A stretch of 64,000 bases of DNA from Fertoeibacter niger (GTDB taxonomy: Bacteria > Pseudomonadota > Alphaproteobacteria > Rhodobacterales > Rhodobacteraceae). The notes under the pieces are model-generated. The model did not search any database. It was given only the letters and a program-made list of their open reading frames with translations, and was not told the DNA's origin. Positions 52,526 to 63,754 of this stretch are shown one piece after another; the first letter of the stretch is position 1; each line of letters starts with the position of its first letter. The DNA lies in the NCBI RefSeq assembly GCF_009380135.2, contig NZ_WHUT02000001.1:496001-560000 (forward strand), written 5' to 3'. The position numbers were made by a program, and so were the translations under genes.

Positions 52526-53581
52526 ATGCTGCGCCTGATCGCCCTTTTGCTGCTGCTGCCCGCCGTGTTGCGGGCCGAAGTCTATCTGTTCGATGCGCCA
52601 TCCGGTGCGGTGACGGATGAGCTTGTGATCTATTCCACGCTGGATCAGCGGCTGGCAGAGCCGCTGATTGCCGGCTTTCAGGCGGAAAACCCCGGCATTG
52701 CCGTGCGTTACGAGGATCTGCTGACAGGCGACATCAACGCGCGGGTCACGGCGGAAACCGATGCGGGCGGGGTGACGGCGGATTTCGTGTTTTCATCGGG
52801 CATGGATTTGCAGGTGAAACTGGCCAACGACGGCTATGCCCGCCCTGTGCGGGTGCCGCAAGCGGCGGGCTGGCCGCGCTGGGCCAACTGGCGTGACACG
52901 GCCTATGCCATGACGTTCGAGCCTGCGGTGCTGGTCTATCACAAGCCCAGTTTCCCCGATGGCCCGCCGCTGACCCGCATCGCCCTGCTGGATTACCTGA
53001 CAGCGGCGGGCGATGCGATGCGGGGCCGCATCGGCACCTATGACATCGAGCGCGCGGCGGTCGGCTATCTGTTTCTGGCGCGGGATCAGGAACATTTTGC
53101 CGATATCTGGTCACTGGTCAGGGCCATGGGTGCCGCCAATGTGCAGCAGTTCCCAACAAGCCAGCAGATACTGGAGCGTGTGTCGGACGGGCGGCTGACC
53201 CTGGGCTACAACATACTGGGCTCCTACGCCGCCGACTGGGCGCGCAGCCATCCCGATCTGGGGCTGGTGCTGCTGCGTGACTTTACGGTGGTGATCTCAC
53301 GCGTGGCGCTGGTGCCGCGGGCGGCGCGCAGGCCCGATCTGGGCGAGGCGTTCCTGTCGTTCTTCATGTCACGCGCGGGGCAGACCATTCTGGCCGAAAA
53401 GCTGCGCCTGCCCGCGGTCAGCCTGGAGGTGTCGGGCAGCAATTCGGCGCAGGCGATGCAGGCGGCGCTGGGGCCGCAACTGCGCCCCGTGGCGGTCAGC
53501 CCCGGGTTGCTGGTCTATCTGGATCAGGCCAAGCGGCAGCGGCTGATCACCCGCTGGCACCGCACGCTGGAGGGGCGCTGA
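52526..53581 (+). CDS. Orphan periplasmic solute-binding protein
   Basis: A 351-residue ABC-type solute-binding protein (AfuA/FbpA-like two-domain fold) with a signal peptide (MLRLIALLLLLPAVLRA). The mature part includes ELVIYSTLDQRLAEPLIAGF and a late RLTLGYNILGSYA region. No permease or ATPase for it lies nearby. It stands between the divergent tctDE genes and tctCBA. Known: sensor kinases such as PgtB or AioS use such proteins as ligand sensors. A role as the periplasmic sensor for TctE is therefore a reasonable inference. Confidence 0.8.
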   Translation: MLRLIALLLLLPAVLRAEVYLFDAPSGAVTDELVIYSTLDQRLAEPLIAGFQAENPGIAVRYEDLLTGDINARVTAETDAGGVTADFVFSSGMDLQVKLANDGYARPVRVPQAAGWPRWANWRDTAYAMTFEPAVLVYHKPSFPDGPPLTRIALLDYLTAAGDAMRGRIGTYDIERAAVGYLFLARDQEHFADIWSLVRAMGAANVQQFPTSQQILERVSDGRLTLGYNILGSYAADWARSHPDLGLVLLRDFTVVISRVALVPRAARRPDLGEAFLSFFMSRAGQTILAEKLRLPAVSLEVSGSNSAQAMQAALGPQLRPVAVSPGLLVYLDQAKRQRLITRWHRTLEGR

Positions 53582-53596
53582 GCGGCGAAAATCTGC

Positions 53597-53619
53597 GGGC
53601 CGGATGATTTTTCCGGCCC
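53597..53619 (+). terminator. Hairpin after the orphan binding-protein gene
   Basis: GGGCCGG / CCGGCCC with a T-rich loop, 16 bases after the stop codon. No T run follows. The rest of the 191-base gap before tctC shows no clear promoter. Confidence 0.35.
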
Positions 53620-53772
53620 CCGCGTCAGGTTGATGACAGCTTGCTGTGTTCTGGATCGGGCTGGCGACGCGGTGGAGGCCGCTGGCCGAACGGGCAAGGA
53701 CGGGCATGGCGAACGCCGCCCCCTGACCCCACGAAACCTTTCCCGCAACAGCGGGTGATCTGGGAGGATCAT

Positions 53773-54717
53773 ATGAAGATGACATTCCTCGCCTGCCTGA
53801 TGGCAGGCGTCATGGCTGTGCCCGCGCTGGCCGCCGATTACACCATCATGGCCCCGGCAGGCCCGGGCGGCGGCTGGGACCAGACCGCGCGCACCATGCA
53901 GGAAGTGATGCAGGCCGAGGGCATTTCGGGCAACGTGCAGGTGCAGAACGTGCCAGGTGCCGGTGGCACCGTGGGTCTGGCGCAGTTCGCGTCCTCGGCG
54001 GCGGGCGACCCGTCGCAGCTGATCGTCGGCGGCTATGTGATGGTGGGCGCGATCCTGACCAACGCCTCGCCGGTGTCGCTGGCCGATGTGACGCCGATCG
54101 CCCGCCTGACGGGTGAATATGAGGCGATCGTGGTGCCCGCCGCCTCGCCCATCATGTCGATCGCGGAACTGGTGGATGCGCTGAAGGCCGATCCGGGCGC
54201 GGTATCCTGGGCAGGCGGTTCGGCTGGCGGCGCTGACCATATCACCGTGGGCCTGCTGGCCAAGGCGGCGGGCGTGGACCCGACCAAGATCAACTACATC
54301 GCCTATTCCGGCGGTGGCGAGGCGCTGGCCGCCATCCTGGGCAACCAGGTGACGGCGGGCGTGTCATCGCTGGGCGAATTCCTGCCGCAGGTGCAGGCGG
54401 GAACGATGCGCCTGCTGGCCGTGACCTCGGACGCGCGGATCGACGGTGTGGATGCGCCGACGCTGGTGGAATCGGGTCTTGACGTGGTGTTGCAGAACTG
54501 GCGCATGGTGGCAGCCGCCCCGGGGCTGGACGACGCACAGAAGGCCGCCATTGCCGCCGACATCGAAAAGCTGAACGCCTCGGCCGGATGGAACGCGGCG
54601 CTGGCGACGAAGGGCTGGGCCAACACCTATCTGGCTGGCGCCGATTTTGACGCGCAGCTGGCCAGGGATATCGAGACGACCGGCGGTATCCTCAAGGACA
54701 TCGGCCTGGTGAAATGA
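53773..54717 (+). CDS. tctC: TTT transporter substrate-binding protein TctC
   Basis: A 314-residue periplasmic receptor of the tripartite tricarboxylate transporters. Signal peptide MKMTFLACLMAGVMAVPALA; the mature protein has MAPAGPGGGWDQTART and VQVQNVPGAGGTVGLAQF, then the conserved GGSAGGADHI loop, and GVSSLGEFLPQVQAGTM. It probably binds a carboxylate such as citrate or a similar acid; the exact ligand cannot be told. Start of the tctCBA operon, with a GGAGG upstream of its ATG. Confidence 0.93.
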   Translation: MKMTFLACLMAGVMAVPALAADYTIMAPAGPGGGWDQTARTMQEVMQAEGISGNVQVQNVPGAGGTVGLAQFASSAAGDPSQLIVGGYVMVGAILTNASPVSLADVTPIARLTGEYEAIVVPAASPIMSIAELVDALKADPGAVSWAGGSAGGADHITVGLLAKAAGVDPTKINYIAYSGGGEALAAILGNQVTAGVSSLGEFLPQVQAGTMRLLAVTSDARIDGVDAPTLVESGLDVVLQNWRMVAAAPGLDDAQKAAIAADIEKLNASAGWNAALATKGWANTYLAGADFDAQLARDIETTGGILKDIGLVK

Positions 54718-55205
54718 GCCAGACCGGCTTTTCTGGAAAGCGCCGCCCTGATCGGGCGGCGCTGATCATCGCGGCGGCGCTGGCCGTCCTGGGGATCATC
54801 GTGATCTGGGATGCGGCCCGCCTGCCCGCCGATACCGGCTATTCCGGCATCGGCCCTGCGGATGTGCCGGGCCTGATCGGTTATGGCCTGATCGCGCTTG
54901 GTGCCTGGACCGCCATCGCCGCCTTTCGCGAAGAACAGGACAGCCCGCCCGCGCAGGAACCCGCCCCGGTGCTGTGGATCATCGGTGGTCTGGGTGCGCA
55001 GCTGGTGCTGATCGGCTTTGCCGGGTTCAGCATCGCCACGGGCATATTGTTTGCCTGCACCGCCCGCGCCTTCGGCTATCGCCGTATGCTGGTGTCGCTG
55101 CCCGTGGGTATTCTGTTCGCTACCGTGGTCTATGGGCTGTTTGACCGGATGCTGCAGTTGAACCTTCCGGCAGGGCCGCTGGAACTGCTGATTTACGGGG
55201 GGTGA
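54714..55205 (+). CDS. tctB: TTT transporter small membrane subunit TctB
   Basis: A 163-residue membrane protein with four helices, of the TctB family: a first helix at about 17-35 ([16 protein letters not shown]), then [20 protein letters not shown]. Its ATG overlaps the tctC stop by four bases; tctA follows one base after its stop. Together with TctA it forms the sodium- or proton-coupled permease. Confidence 0.9.
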   Translation: MSQTGFSGKRRPDRAALIIAAALAVLGIIVIWDAARLPADTGYSGIGPADVPGLIGYGLIALGAWTAIAAFREEQDSPPAQEPAPVLWIIGGLGAQLVLIGFAGFSIATGILFACTARAFGYRRMLVSLPVGILFATVVYGLFDRMLQLNLPAGPLELLIYGG

Positions 55206-55206
55206 G

Positions 55207-56724
<1,518 letters not shown>

Positions 56725-56745
56725 GTGGGTAACACGGCGTTTCCG

Positions 56746-56776
56746 GGCCCGTCATGCACGCGCTGCATGGCGGGCC
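56746..56776 (+). terminator. Long hairpin after tctA
   Basis: A 13-bp stem with one wobble pair: GGCCCGTCATGCA with TGCATGGCGGGCC around a CGCGC loop. Only TTC follows, so it is a weak terminator or an RNA-processing or stability element of the tct transcript. Confidence 0.5.
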
Positions 56777-56854
56777 TTCGCATATGCAGCATACTCCTCT
56801 GCCGATTGATCCCCATCTTTCAGTCATCGCAACAGAAACCTGAAAGACAAGATC

Positions 56855-57004
56855 ATGACCTTCCTGAGCCGTATCGCCGAAGCTTTCGAAACCTTCGGAG
56901 CCGCCGCGCGCACTTCGGCCGCCCTGCGCGCCCACCAACGCCCGTCCGACACCGATCTGGCCCAGCTCGGCATCGACAAAAGCCATTTCACGGTGCGCGT
57001 CTGA
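56855..57004 (+). CDS. Small protein, DUF1127-like
   Basis: A 49-residue reading frame that is easily overlooked. It starts MTFLSRIAEAFETFGAAART and ends with DTDLAQLGIDKSHF. The C-terminal (S/D)D-(D/E)LA-(I/L)G(I/L)-(R/K) pattern is like that of DUF1127/YjiS small proteins, although fewer Arg are present. In Rhodobacter such proteins act in RNA turnover and stress responses. The gene stands alone, 78 bases after the tctA hairpin, with GAAAGA before its ATG. Confidence 0.6.
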   Translation: MTFLSRIAEAFETFGAAARTSAALRAHQRPSDTDLAQLGIDKSHFTVRV

Positions 57005-58406
<1,402 letters not shown>

Positions 58407-58428
58407 TCTGATCCGTCAGACCGCAGGA

Positions 58429-58465
58429 AAAGCCCCGGGCCCGGCATGGGTTCCGGGGCTTTTTC
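58429..58465 (+). terminator. Rho-independent terminator after takP
   Basis: AAGCCCCGG / CCGGGGCTT followed by TTTT. It lies 22 bases after the takP stop codon. Confidence 0.9.
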
Positions 58466-58508
58466 ATGGCCGGGTGCTGCGGTTGGCCCCGTCCCTGCCC
58501 CGCAATGC

Positions 58509-58540
58509 AAAACGGCGGCGCAGGGTTGCGCCGCCGTTTG
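58509..58540 (-). terminator. Terminator of the TRAP permease operon
   Basis: AAACGGCGGCGCA / TGCGCCGCCGTTT with a GGGT loop: a perfect 13-bp stem. On the minus strand a run of four T residues follows, 18 bases beyond the stop codon of the large permease gene. It stands back to back with the takP terminator. Confidence 0.88.
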
Positions 58541-58557
58541 TCCGTTTCAGAGCCTGA

Positions 58558-60336
58558 TCAGGGCGTGGCGGGTGCCGGTGTGACAGCGGGCGCGCCAAGC
58601 GTGGGTGCCCCCAGTGTCGGTGCACCCAGTGACGGTGCCCCCAGCGAAGGCGCGCCAAGGCCCGGGGTGCCCTCCGGCGCCGCGCTGCCACCCAGACCAC
58701 CACCCAGGCCACCGGCACCAAGGCTGGGCATCTGCGGCAGGGTGATGGTGACATTCGACGTATCCACCGCCGGACCCTTGTAGTGCATCACCATCTGCGG
58801 GAAGGCGATGACCGCGATGACCATGATGATCTGGATCGCGATAAAGGGCAGCGCACCGGTATAGATCTGGTCGGTGCGCACCGGATCCATGTATTTGCCC
58901 GTCACCTTGTCACGGTAACGCGACTTCGGCGCAACGGAGCGGAAGTAGAACAGCGCAAAGCCGAAAGGCGGCGTCAGGAATGACGTCTGCATGTTCATGC
59001 CCAGGATCACCCCCAGCCAGATCAGGTCAATACCAAGCGCATCGGCAGCAGGCACGATCAGCGGCACGATGATGAACACCAGCTCGAAGAAATCGAGGAA
59101 GAAGCCCAGCACGAACAGCACCAGGTTCACCACGAACAAAAAGCCGTATTCGCCGCCGGGAACCGATGTCAGCAGATGCTCTACCCAGATATGCCCGTTG
59201 ACCCCGTAGAAGGTCAGCGAGAACACCCGCGCCCCGATGAGGATGAACATGACGAAGGCCGACAGCCGGGTGGTGGAGGTCAGCGCCTGGCTGACCACCC
59301 CAAGGCTGAGCCGGCCCTTCATCAGCGCCAGCACCAGCGCGCCGACCGCACCCATGGCCCCGGCCTCGGTCGGGGTGGCGATGCCCAGAAAGATCGTGCC
59401 CAGCACCAGAAAGATCAGCGCCAGCGGCGGGATCAGCACCATGATCACCTGCTGCGCCAGCCGTGACATGGTGTTCAGGCCCAGCAACTTGTCGAGCAGC
59501 GTATAGGCATAGATCACCGACACACCGACCACGGCACCCAGAATGTCGGCATTGCTGCCCTGGGTCGGCGACAGCCAGACATGCGCGCCATAGCCAATGG
59601 CCATCAGCGCCGCCGCCGCCGCCAGCAGCGATTTGACACCGCGGCCCAGCGTGCGCGCCTCGGGCGGCAAGGCTGGCACCGCCGAGGGGCGGAAGATCGA
59701 CAACAGGAAGATATAGAGCATGTAAAGCCCGGTCAGGATCAACGCCGGGATGATCGCACCCGTATACATGTCACCTACCGAGCGGCCCAGCTGGTCTGCC
59801 AGCACGATCAGCACAAGGCTGGGCGGCACGATCTGCGCAAGCGTGCCGCTGGCCGCAATCGCCCCCGCCGCCACCCGCGTGTCATAGCCATAGCGCAGCA
59901 TGATCGGCAGCGAGATCAGGCCCATGGCAATGACCGACGCGGCCACCACGCCGGTCGTCGCCGCCAGCAATGCGCCCACGATGATGACGGCATAGGCCAG
60001 CCCGCCACGGATCGGGCCGAACAACTGGCCGATCGTATCCAGCAGATCCTCGGCCATGCCCGAGCGTTCCAGCAGGATGCCCATGAAGGTGAAGAAGGGG
60101 ATGGCCAGCAATGTCTCGTTCGACATGACACCCCAGAACCGGTCGGGCAAGGTGCCCAGCAGGTTCCAGCTCAGCGTGATGGTGCCTTCTGACAGCGGTG
60201 CAAGCTCTACCCCGATGAAAAAGAAGAACAACCCGTTGGCCGCCAGCGCAAAGGCCACCGGATAGCCCACCAGCAGAAAGATCACCAGCGAGGCGAACAT
60301 GATCGGCGCCATGTTGATGGCGATGAATTCCATCAT
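58558..60336 (-). CDS. TRAP transporter large permease subunit
   Basis: A 592-residue membrane protein of the DctM type with about 12-13 helices, for the sodium-coupled transport step. Typical segments are ETLLAIPFFTFMGILLERSG, GIATPTEAGAMGAVGALVLA and SFLTPPFGFALFYFRS. The last ~55 residues differ: a Gly-rich stretch is followed by LGAPS/LGAPT pentapeptide repeats and a Pro-rich end. The matching DNA is a 15-bp tandem repeat. The tail lies outside the conserved domain. Start overlaps the small-subunit stop. Confidence 0.9.
   Translation of the reverse strand: MMEFIAINMAPIMFASLVIFLLVGYPVAFALAANGLFFFFIGVELAPLSEGTITLSWNLLGTLPDRFWGVMSNETLLAIPFFTFMGILLERSGMAEDLLDTIGQLFGPIRGGLAYAVIIVGALLAATTGVVAASVIAMGLISLPIMLRYGYDTRVAAGAIAASGTLAQIVPPSLVLIVLADQLGRSVGDMYTGAIIPALILTGLYMLYIFLLSIFRPSAVPALPPEARTLGRGVKSLLAAAAALMAIGYGAHVWLSPTQGSNADILGAVVGVSVIYAYTLLDKLLGLNTMSRLAQQVIMVLIPPLALIFLVLGTIFLGIATPTEAGAMGAVGALVLALMKGRLSLGVVSQALTSTTRLSAFVMFILIGARVFSLTFYGVNGHIWVEHLLTSVPGGEYGFLFVVNLVLFVLGFFLDFFELVFIIVPLIVPAADALGIDLIWLGVILGMNMQTSFLTPPFGFALFYFRSVAPKSRYRDKVTGKYMDPVRTDQIYTGALPFIAIQIIMVIAVIAFPQMVMHYKGPAVDTSNVTITLPQMPSLGAGGLGGGLGGSAAPEGTPGLGAPSLGAPSLGAPTLGAPTLGAPAVTPAPATP
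58590..58670. repeat. 15-bp tandem repeat inside the TRAP permease gene
   Basis: About five imperfect copies of a GGTGC-CCCAG-type 15-mer that encode LGAPS or LGAPT on the minus strand (LGAPxLGAPx). It falls in the C-terminal tail of the permease, so it may vary in copy number between strains. Confidence 0.8.
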
Positions 60337-60917
60337 TTGCGGATCTCCTCGGCCAGCGCCGCCGCTTCCATTTCGGCGGCCTGCTGGGCGGTGATGAAGG
60401 GGGTGGGGTCTGGAATGTCACCGCGCATCACGGCGATCTTCTTGATGATCTCGGAAACGCCCTGAAACGCCAGCAGGGTGAACCCCGCCAGCAACAGCGC
60501 CTTGGCGGGCCAGATGATCAGCCCGCCGGAATTGGTCGAAACCTCGCCGCTGCGGAGGGACAGCGACACATAGGGCACAAGGTAGTAGATCATCAGCGCC
60601 ACGAACGGCATCAGGAACAGCAGGTGGCCCAGCAGGTCGATCCAGTGCTGGATGCGCCGGCTGAACATGCCGTAAACAATGTCGATGCGGACATGTTCAT
60701 TCTGTTTCAGTGTATAGGCCGCCGCCAGCAGAAATGCGGCACCGAACAGATACCATTGCAATTCCAGCCACGAATTCGATGACACGCTGAAAACCTTGCG
60801 CACGACCGCATTGGTCGCGCTGACCAGAACCGCGACAAGAATCAGCCAGGCCATGGCCTTGCCGATGATCTCGTTCACGCGGTCGATGACGTTCGACAGG
60901 CCCAACAGACCGCCCAT
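60333..60917 (-). CDS. TRAP transporter small permease subunit
   Basis: A 194-residue DctQ-type protein with four helices. Typical features are VLVSATNAVVRKVFS, followed by NSWLELQWYLFGAAFLLAAAYTLKQNEHVRIDIVY with the conserved WELQ-like segment and the NEHVRID motif. The last 20 residues are rich in Ala and Glu. The ATG is the best fit, and the stop overlaps the start of the large subunit. Together with takP they make a TRAP transporter. Confidence 0.92.
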   Translation of the reverse strand: MGGLLGLSNVIDRVNEIIGKAMAWLILVAVLVSATNAVVRKVFSVSSNSWLELQWYLFGAAFLLAAAYTLKQNEHVRIDIVYGMFSRRIQHWIDLLGHLLFLMPFVALMIYYLVPYVSLSLRSGEVSTNSGGLIIWPAKALLLAGFTLLAFQGVSEIIKKIAVMRGDIPDPTPFITAQQAAEMEAAALAEEIRK

Positions 60918-61131
60918 TGTCTTCCTCCCCTTGTTGCATGCCTTCTGGCCCCCGACGGGAACCGAGCATTTGCTAGTGGTATGTCGGACGCGCCCGCACC
61001 CGTCAACGCTGAAAGCCGTTTACGTGGCAGGTGGTTAGCTTTGCCCCGTTCACCCGATCATAACCGCATCGTGATTCATCGGTCAGGGTGGAATGCGGTA
61101 GCTTGCCGTAAGGGAACGGGGGGATAATGCG

Positions 61132-61608
61132 ATGGCGCGATACAGATGTGGCAGCCTGCTGGCAGGGGCGGTTCTGGCGGCGGTTCTGGCGGCGGGCGGG
61201 CCTGGCCTGGCCGCGACGGATGGCCAGCGGATCACCGTCACGGGTGAGTTCATTGATACCTGGTGCTACTTTTCCGGGGTGATGGGTGGCACGGATGCGG
61301 TGGTGGGCTCGGCCCATCACACCTGCGCCATGTGGTGTTCGGCGGGCGGCATTCCGGTGGGCCTGCTGGCCGAGGACGGGCAGATTTACATGGTGCTGAA
61401 GGTCGAGGGCGACGATGCGAATGCGGGCGGCGACACGCTGCTGACGCTGGCCAGCGACACGATCACCGCCGATGGCATCGCCTACAGCCGCGACGGGTTG
61501 AATTACATCGTGGTGGAAAAGGTCGTGTCGAACGCGGGCATCGTGAACCAGAATCATGCCGATTACGGCGTGGTCCCCGATTTCGCCATACCGGAGCCGA
61601 AGAAATGA
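61132..61608 (+). CDS. Cysteine-rich exported protein, unknown function
   Basis: A 158-residue protein with a signal peptide (up to about AGGPGLAA). The mature part has DTWCYFSGVMGG (C45) and SAHHTCAMWCSAGG (H62, H63, C65, C69). This group of three Cys and two His may bind a metal or haem-like cofactor. The rest is strand-rich (IYMVLKVEG and TITADGIAYSR). The next gene overlaps its stop codon. A candidate copper or iron protein of the periplasm; not recognised further. Confidence 0.78.
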   Translation: MARYRCGSLLAGAVLAAVLAAGGPGLAATDGQRITVTGEFIDTWCYFSGVMGGTDAVVGSAHHTCAMWCSAGGIPVGLLAEDGQIYMVLKVEGDDANAGGDTLLTLASDTITADGIAYSRDGLNYIVVEKVVSNAGIVNQNHADYGVVPDFAIPEPKK

Positions 61609-62177
61609 TGCGCGCCGCTTTTGCACTGGCCCTGTTTGCCCTGCCTGCACAGGCGCAGCAGGCTGATTTTTCGGTGGGTTCCGAGGCGGCACCCTGGAAC
61701 CTTTACGCCGAATCACCCGCGCTGTTCACCGCCAAGGTGGTCGATCTGACCTGCGAGATCACCGGCGATTGCCCGGCCGATTGCGGCGCGGGGCGGCGGC
61801 AGCTGGCCCTGCTGCGCACAGCCGATCAGGCGCTGGTCTATCCGATGAAGAACGCGCAGCCGGTGTTTTCGGGCGCGGCCAGCGAACTTGCCCCCTATTG
61901 CGGCCAGATGGTCGAGGTGGATGGCCTGATGATCACCGACCCCGACATCGGCGCGCAGAATGTCTATCTGGTGCAGCGCATCCGCGCCGAAGGCGCGGCG
62001 GATTGGGTGAAGGCAACGCAATGGACAAAGGACTGGGCGGCGAAAAACCCCGATGCTGCCGGTGATGGCCCATGGTTCCGCCGCGACCCGCGGGTGAACG
62101 CGCTGATCGCCGAAAACGGCTATTTCGGGCTGGGGGCGGAAACTGACGCGCAACTGGTGAAGGAATTGTTTGAATGA
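61605..62177 (+). CDS. Exported cysteine-containing protein, unknown function
   Basis: A 190-residue protein with signal peptide MMRAAFALALFALPAQA. The mature part has DLTCEITGDCPADCGAGRRQ (C50, C56, C60) and a later APYCGQMVEVDGLM. It overlaps the genes on both sides (ATGA at each junction), so it is translated with the cysteine-rich protein before and the SCO1-like protein after. The C-terminal half is helical and contains WVKATQWTKDWAAKNP. Function unknown; a partner in metal or thiol handling is the inference. Confidence 0.75.
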   Translation: MMRAAFALALFALPAQAQQADFSVGSEAAPWNLYAESPALFTAKVVDLTCEITGDCPADCGAGRRQLALLRTADQALVYPMKNAQPVFSGAASELAPYCGQMVEVDGLMITDPDIGAQNVYLVQRIRAEGAADWVKATQWTKDWAAKNPDAAGDGPWFRRDPRVNALIAENGYFGLGAETDAQLVKELFE

Positions 62178-62797
62178 GGCGGGCCGCACTGGTGTTGCTG
62201 CTTGCGGCGCTGGCCCCGGGGGCTTTGGCGCATGACGGCGTGGTGCATGCCACACCCGAGGAGGCCAGGGCCCATGCCGCTGCCACGGCGCAGGGCCTGC
62301 CGCTGCCGCTGAACCTGGGCGGGCCATTCCGTCTGACCGACCAGCACGGCATGGCGCGGACCGAGGCCGATCCGCAGGGGCATATGCAGATCCTGTTCTT
62401 TGGTTATGCCACCTGTCAGGAGATCTGCTCGGCCGCCCTGCCGCAGATGGCGGATGTGGCCGCAGGGCTGGCCACGCGCGGCGTGCCGGTGACACCGCTG
62501 ATGATCACCGTTGACCCGGCGCGCGACACATTGCCCGCGATGAAGGCCAGCCTAGCGAAATTCGGCCCCGGCTTTCTGGGCCTGACGGGTGATGCGGCGG
62601 CATTGGAGGCGGCCTATGACCTGTTCCAGATCGAGACGGTCAAGGTATTTGACGACCCCGAAAGCGGCCCGGTCTATGCCCATGGCAGTTTTCTGTATCT
62701 GCTGGACGGTCAGGGCAGATTTCTGACCGTCATTCCGCCGATCCTGCCCGATGACCGGGTGATTGACATGATTTCAGCCTATGCTCCCGCCGGTTGA
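62174..62797 (+). CDS. SCO1/SenC-type copper chaperone
   Basis: A 207-residue thioredoxin-fold protein of the SCO1/SenC family, which delivers copper to cytochrome oxidase or acts as a thiol reductase. It has a signal peptide or anchor (residues 1-20). The copper site is C81 and C85 in YATCQEICSAALP and the His of VYAHGSFLYLLD. The surrounding FFGYATC and TVDPARDTLPAMK match the family. It overlaps the preceding gene; the YHS gene follows. Confidence 0.9.
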   Translation: MRRAALVLLLAALAPGALAHDGVVHATPEEARAHAAATAQGLPLPLNLGGPFRLTDQHGMARTEADPQGHMQILFFGYATCQEICSAALPQMADVAAGLATRGVPVTPLMITVDPARDTLPAMKASLAKFGPGFLGLTGDAAALEAAYDLFQIETVKVFDDPESGPVYAHGSFLYLLDGQGRFLTVIPPILPDDRVIDMISAYAPAG

Positions 62798-62821
62798 CCC
62801 GGCTTTCCCCAAGGTGCCCCG

Positions 62822-63301
62822 ATGCTGACCCGCCGTTCCCTGATCATTCTGCCTCTGGCCCTGGCCGCTGTGGGCGCCGCCGGTTATGGCTGGCGTGCGC
62901 TGAACACCGCCCCGCAGCAGGCCGTCTATGCCGAGGAGGGGCTGGCGATCCGGGGCACCGATCCGGTGGCCTATTTCACCGATGCCGCCCCGGTGCCGGG
63001 CGATCCGGCCATCACCGCCGACTGGAACGGCGCGACCTGGCGTTTTGCCACCGCCGCCAACCGCGATGCCTTTGTGGCCGATCCTGACGCCTATGCGCCG
63101 CAGTATGGCGGCTGGTGCGCCTGGGCAGTGGCGGAAAAGGGCCAGCTTTTCACCACCCAGCCGGAAAACTGGAAGATCGTGGATGGCAAGCTTTACCTGA
63201 ATTTCTCGGATCAGGTGCAAGCCGACTGGAACAAGGACATTCCCGGCTTCATCGCCGAGGGTGACAGGCGCTGGCCCATGATATTGGCCGCAGCGCAATG
63301 A
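62822..63301 (+). CDS. Exported YHS-domain protein
   Basis: A 159-residue protein with an N-terminal RRS-containing signal or anchor (MLTRRSLIILPLALAAVGAA). The YHS domain runs from about 38 to 110: IRGTDPVAYFTDAAPVPG, then FATAANRDAFVADPDAYAPQYGG and the conserved Cys99 in GGWCAWAV. YHS domains are linked to metal, mostly copper, binding. The last part (WKIVDGKLYLNFSD) is the usual C-terminal extension of this family. The rhodanese gene overlaps the end. Confidence 0.88.
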   Translation: MLTRRSLIILPLALAAVGAAGYGWRALNTAPQQAVYAEEGLAIRGTDPVAYFTDAAPVPGDPAITADWNGATWRFATAANRDAFVADPDAYAPQYGGWCAWAVAEKGQLFTTQPENWKIVDGKLYLNFSDQVQADWNKDIPGFIAEGDRRWPMILAAAQ

Positions 63302-63750
63302 GTGTTGTGGGATTGACCCGCCGCCGTGCCCTGCTTCTGGGGCTTGCCGCCTTGCCCGTGGGCTATCTGGCATGGTCGCGCATTCTTGCCGGCGATTTTG
63401 GCGGCCCGGCGCTGAACCCCGCGCAAGCACATGCGATGGCACAAGCGGGCGGTCTGGCGCTGATCGACATCCGGCGGCCCGATGAATGGGCGCTGACCGG
63501 CATCGGCCAGGGGGCCACGCCGCTGGACATGCGCCGCAAGGATTTTGATGATGCGCTGGCGGCGCGGGTGGCGGGCGACCGAACCGCCCCGATTGCCTTG
63601 ATCTGCGCGCGTGGCGTGCGGTCGGCCCGGCTGGGCAACCGCCTGCTGGCTGCCGGATTTTCCAACATCCGCGACGTGCCCGAAGGCATGCTGGGCTCGG
63701 GCGCGGGTCCGGGCTGGATCGCGCGCGGCCTTCCCCTTGTCACAGGATGA
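63298..63750 (+). CDS. Rhodanese-like protein with membrane anchor
   Basis: A 150-residue protein with a twin-Arg-like N-terminus (LTRRRALLLGLAALP) and a hydrophobic segment, followed by a single rhodanese domain. The ALIDIRRPDEWALTGI strand and the active-site loop CARGVRS (C103) are clear. It should carry a persulfide in the periplasm or at the membrane. ATG overlaps the YHS stop codon, so the two are coupled; together with the SCO gene it suggests sulfur-copper chemistry. Confidence 0.88.
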   Translation: MSVVGLTRRRALLLGLAALPVGYLAWSRILAGDFGGPALNPAQAHAMAQAGGLALIDIRRPDEWALTGIGQGATPLDMRRKDFDDALAARVAGDRTAPIALICARGVRSARLGNRLLAAGFSNIRDVPEGMLGSGAGPGWIARGLPLVTG

Positions 63751-63754
63751 TCTG

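Noticed and set aside
56786-56850. RpoE-type promoter before the DUF1127-like gene
   Set aside because: A TGATCC hexamer is present, but no TAAGA-like -10 box occurs at the expected distance.
58590-58670. CRISPR-like array
   Set aside because: The repeats are 15 bp, directly adjacent without spacers and in frame with the permease gene.
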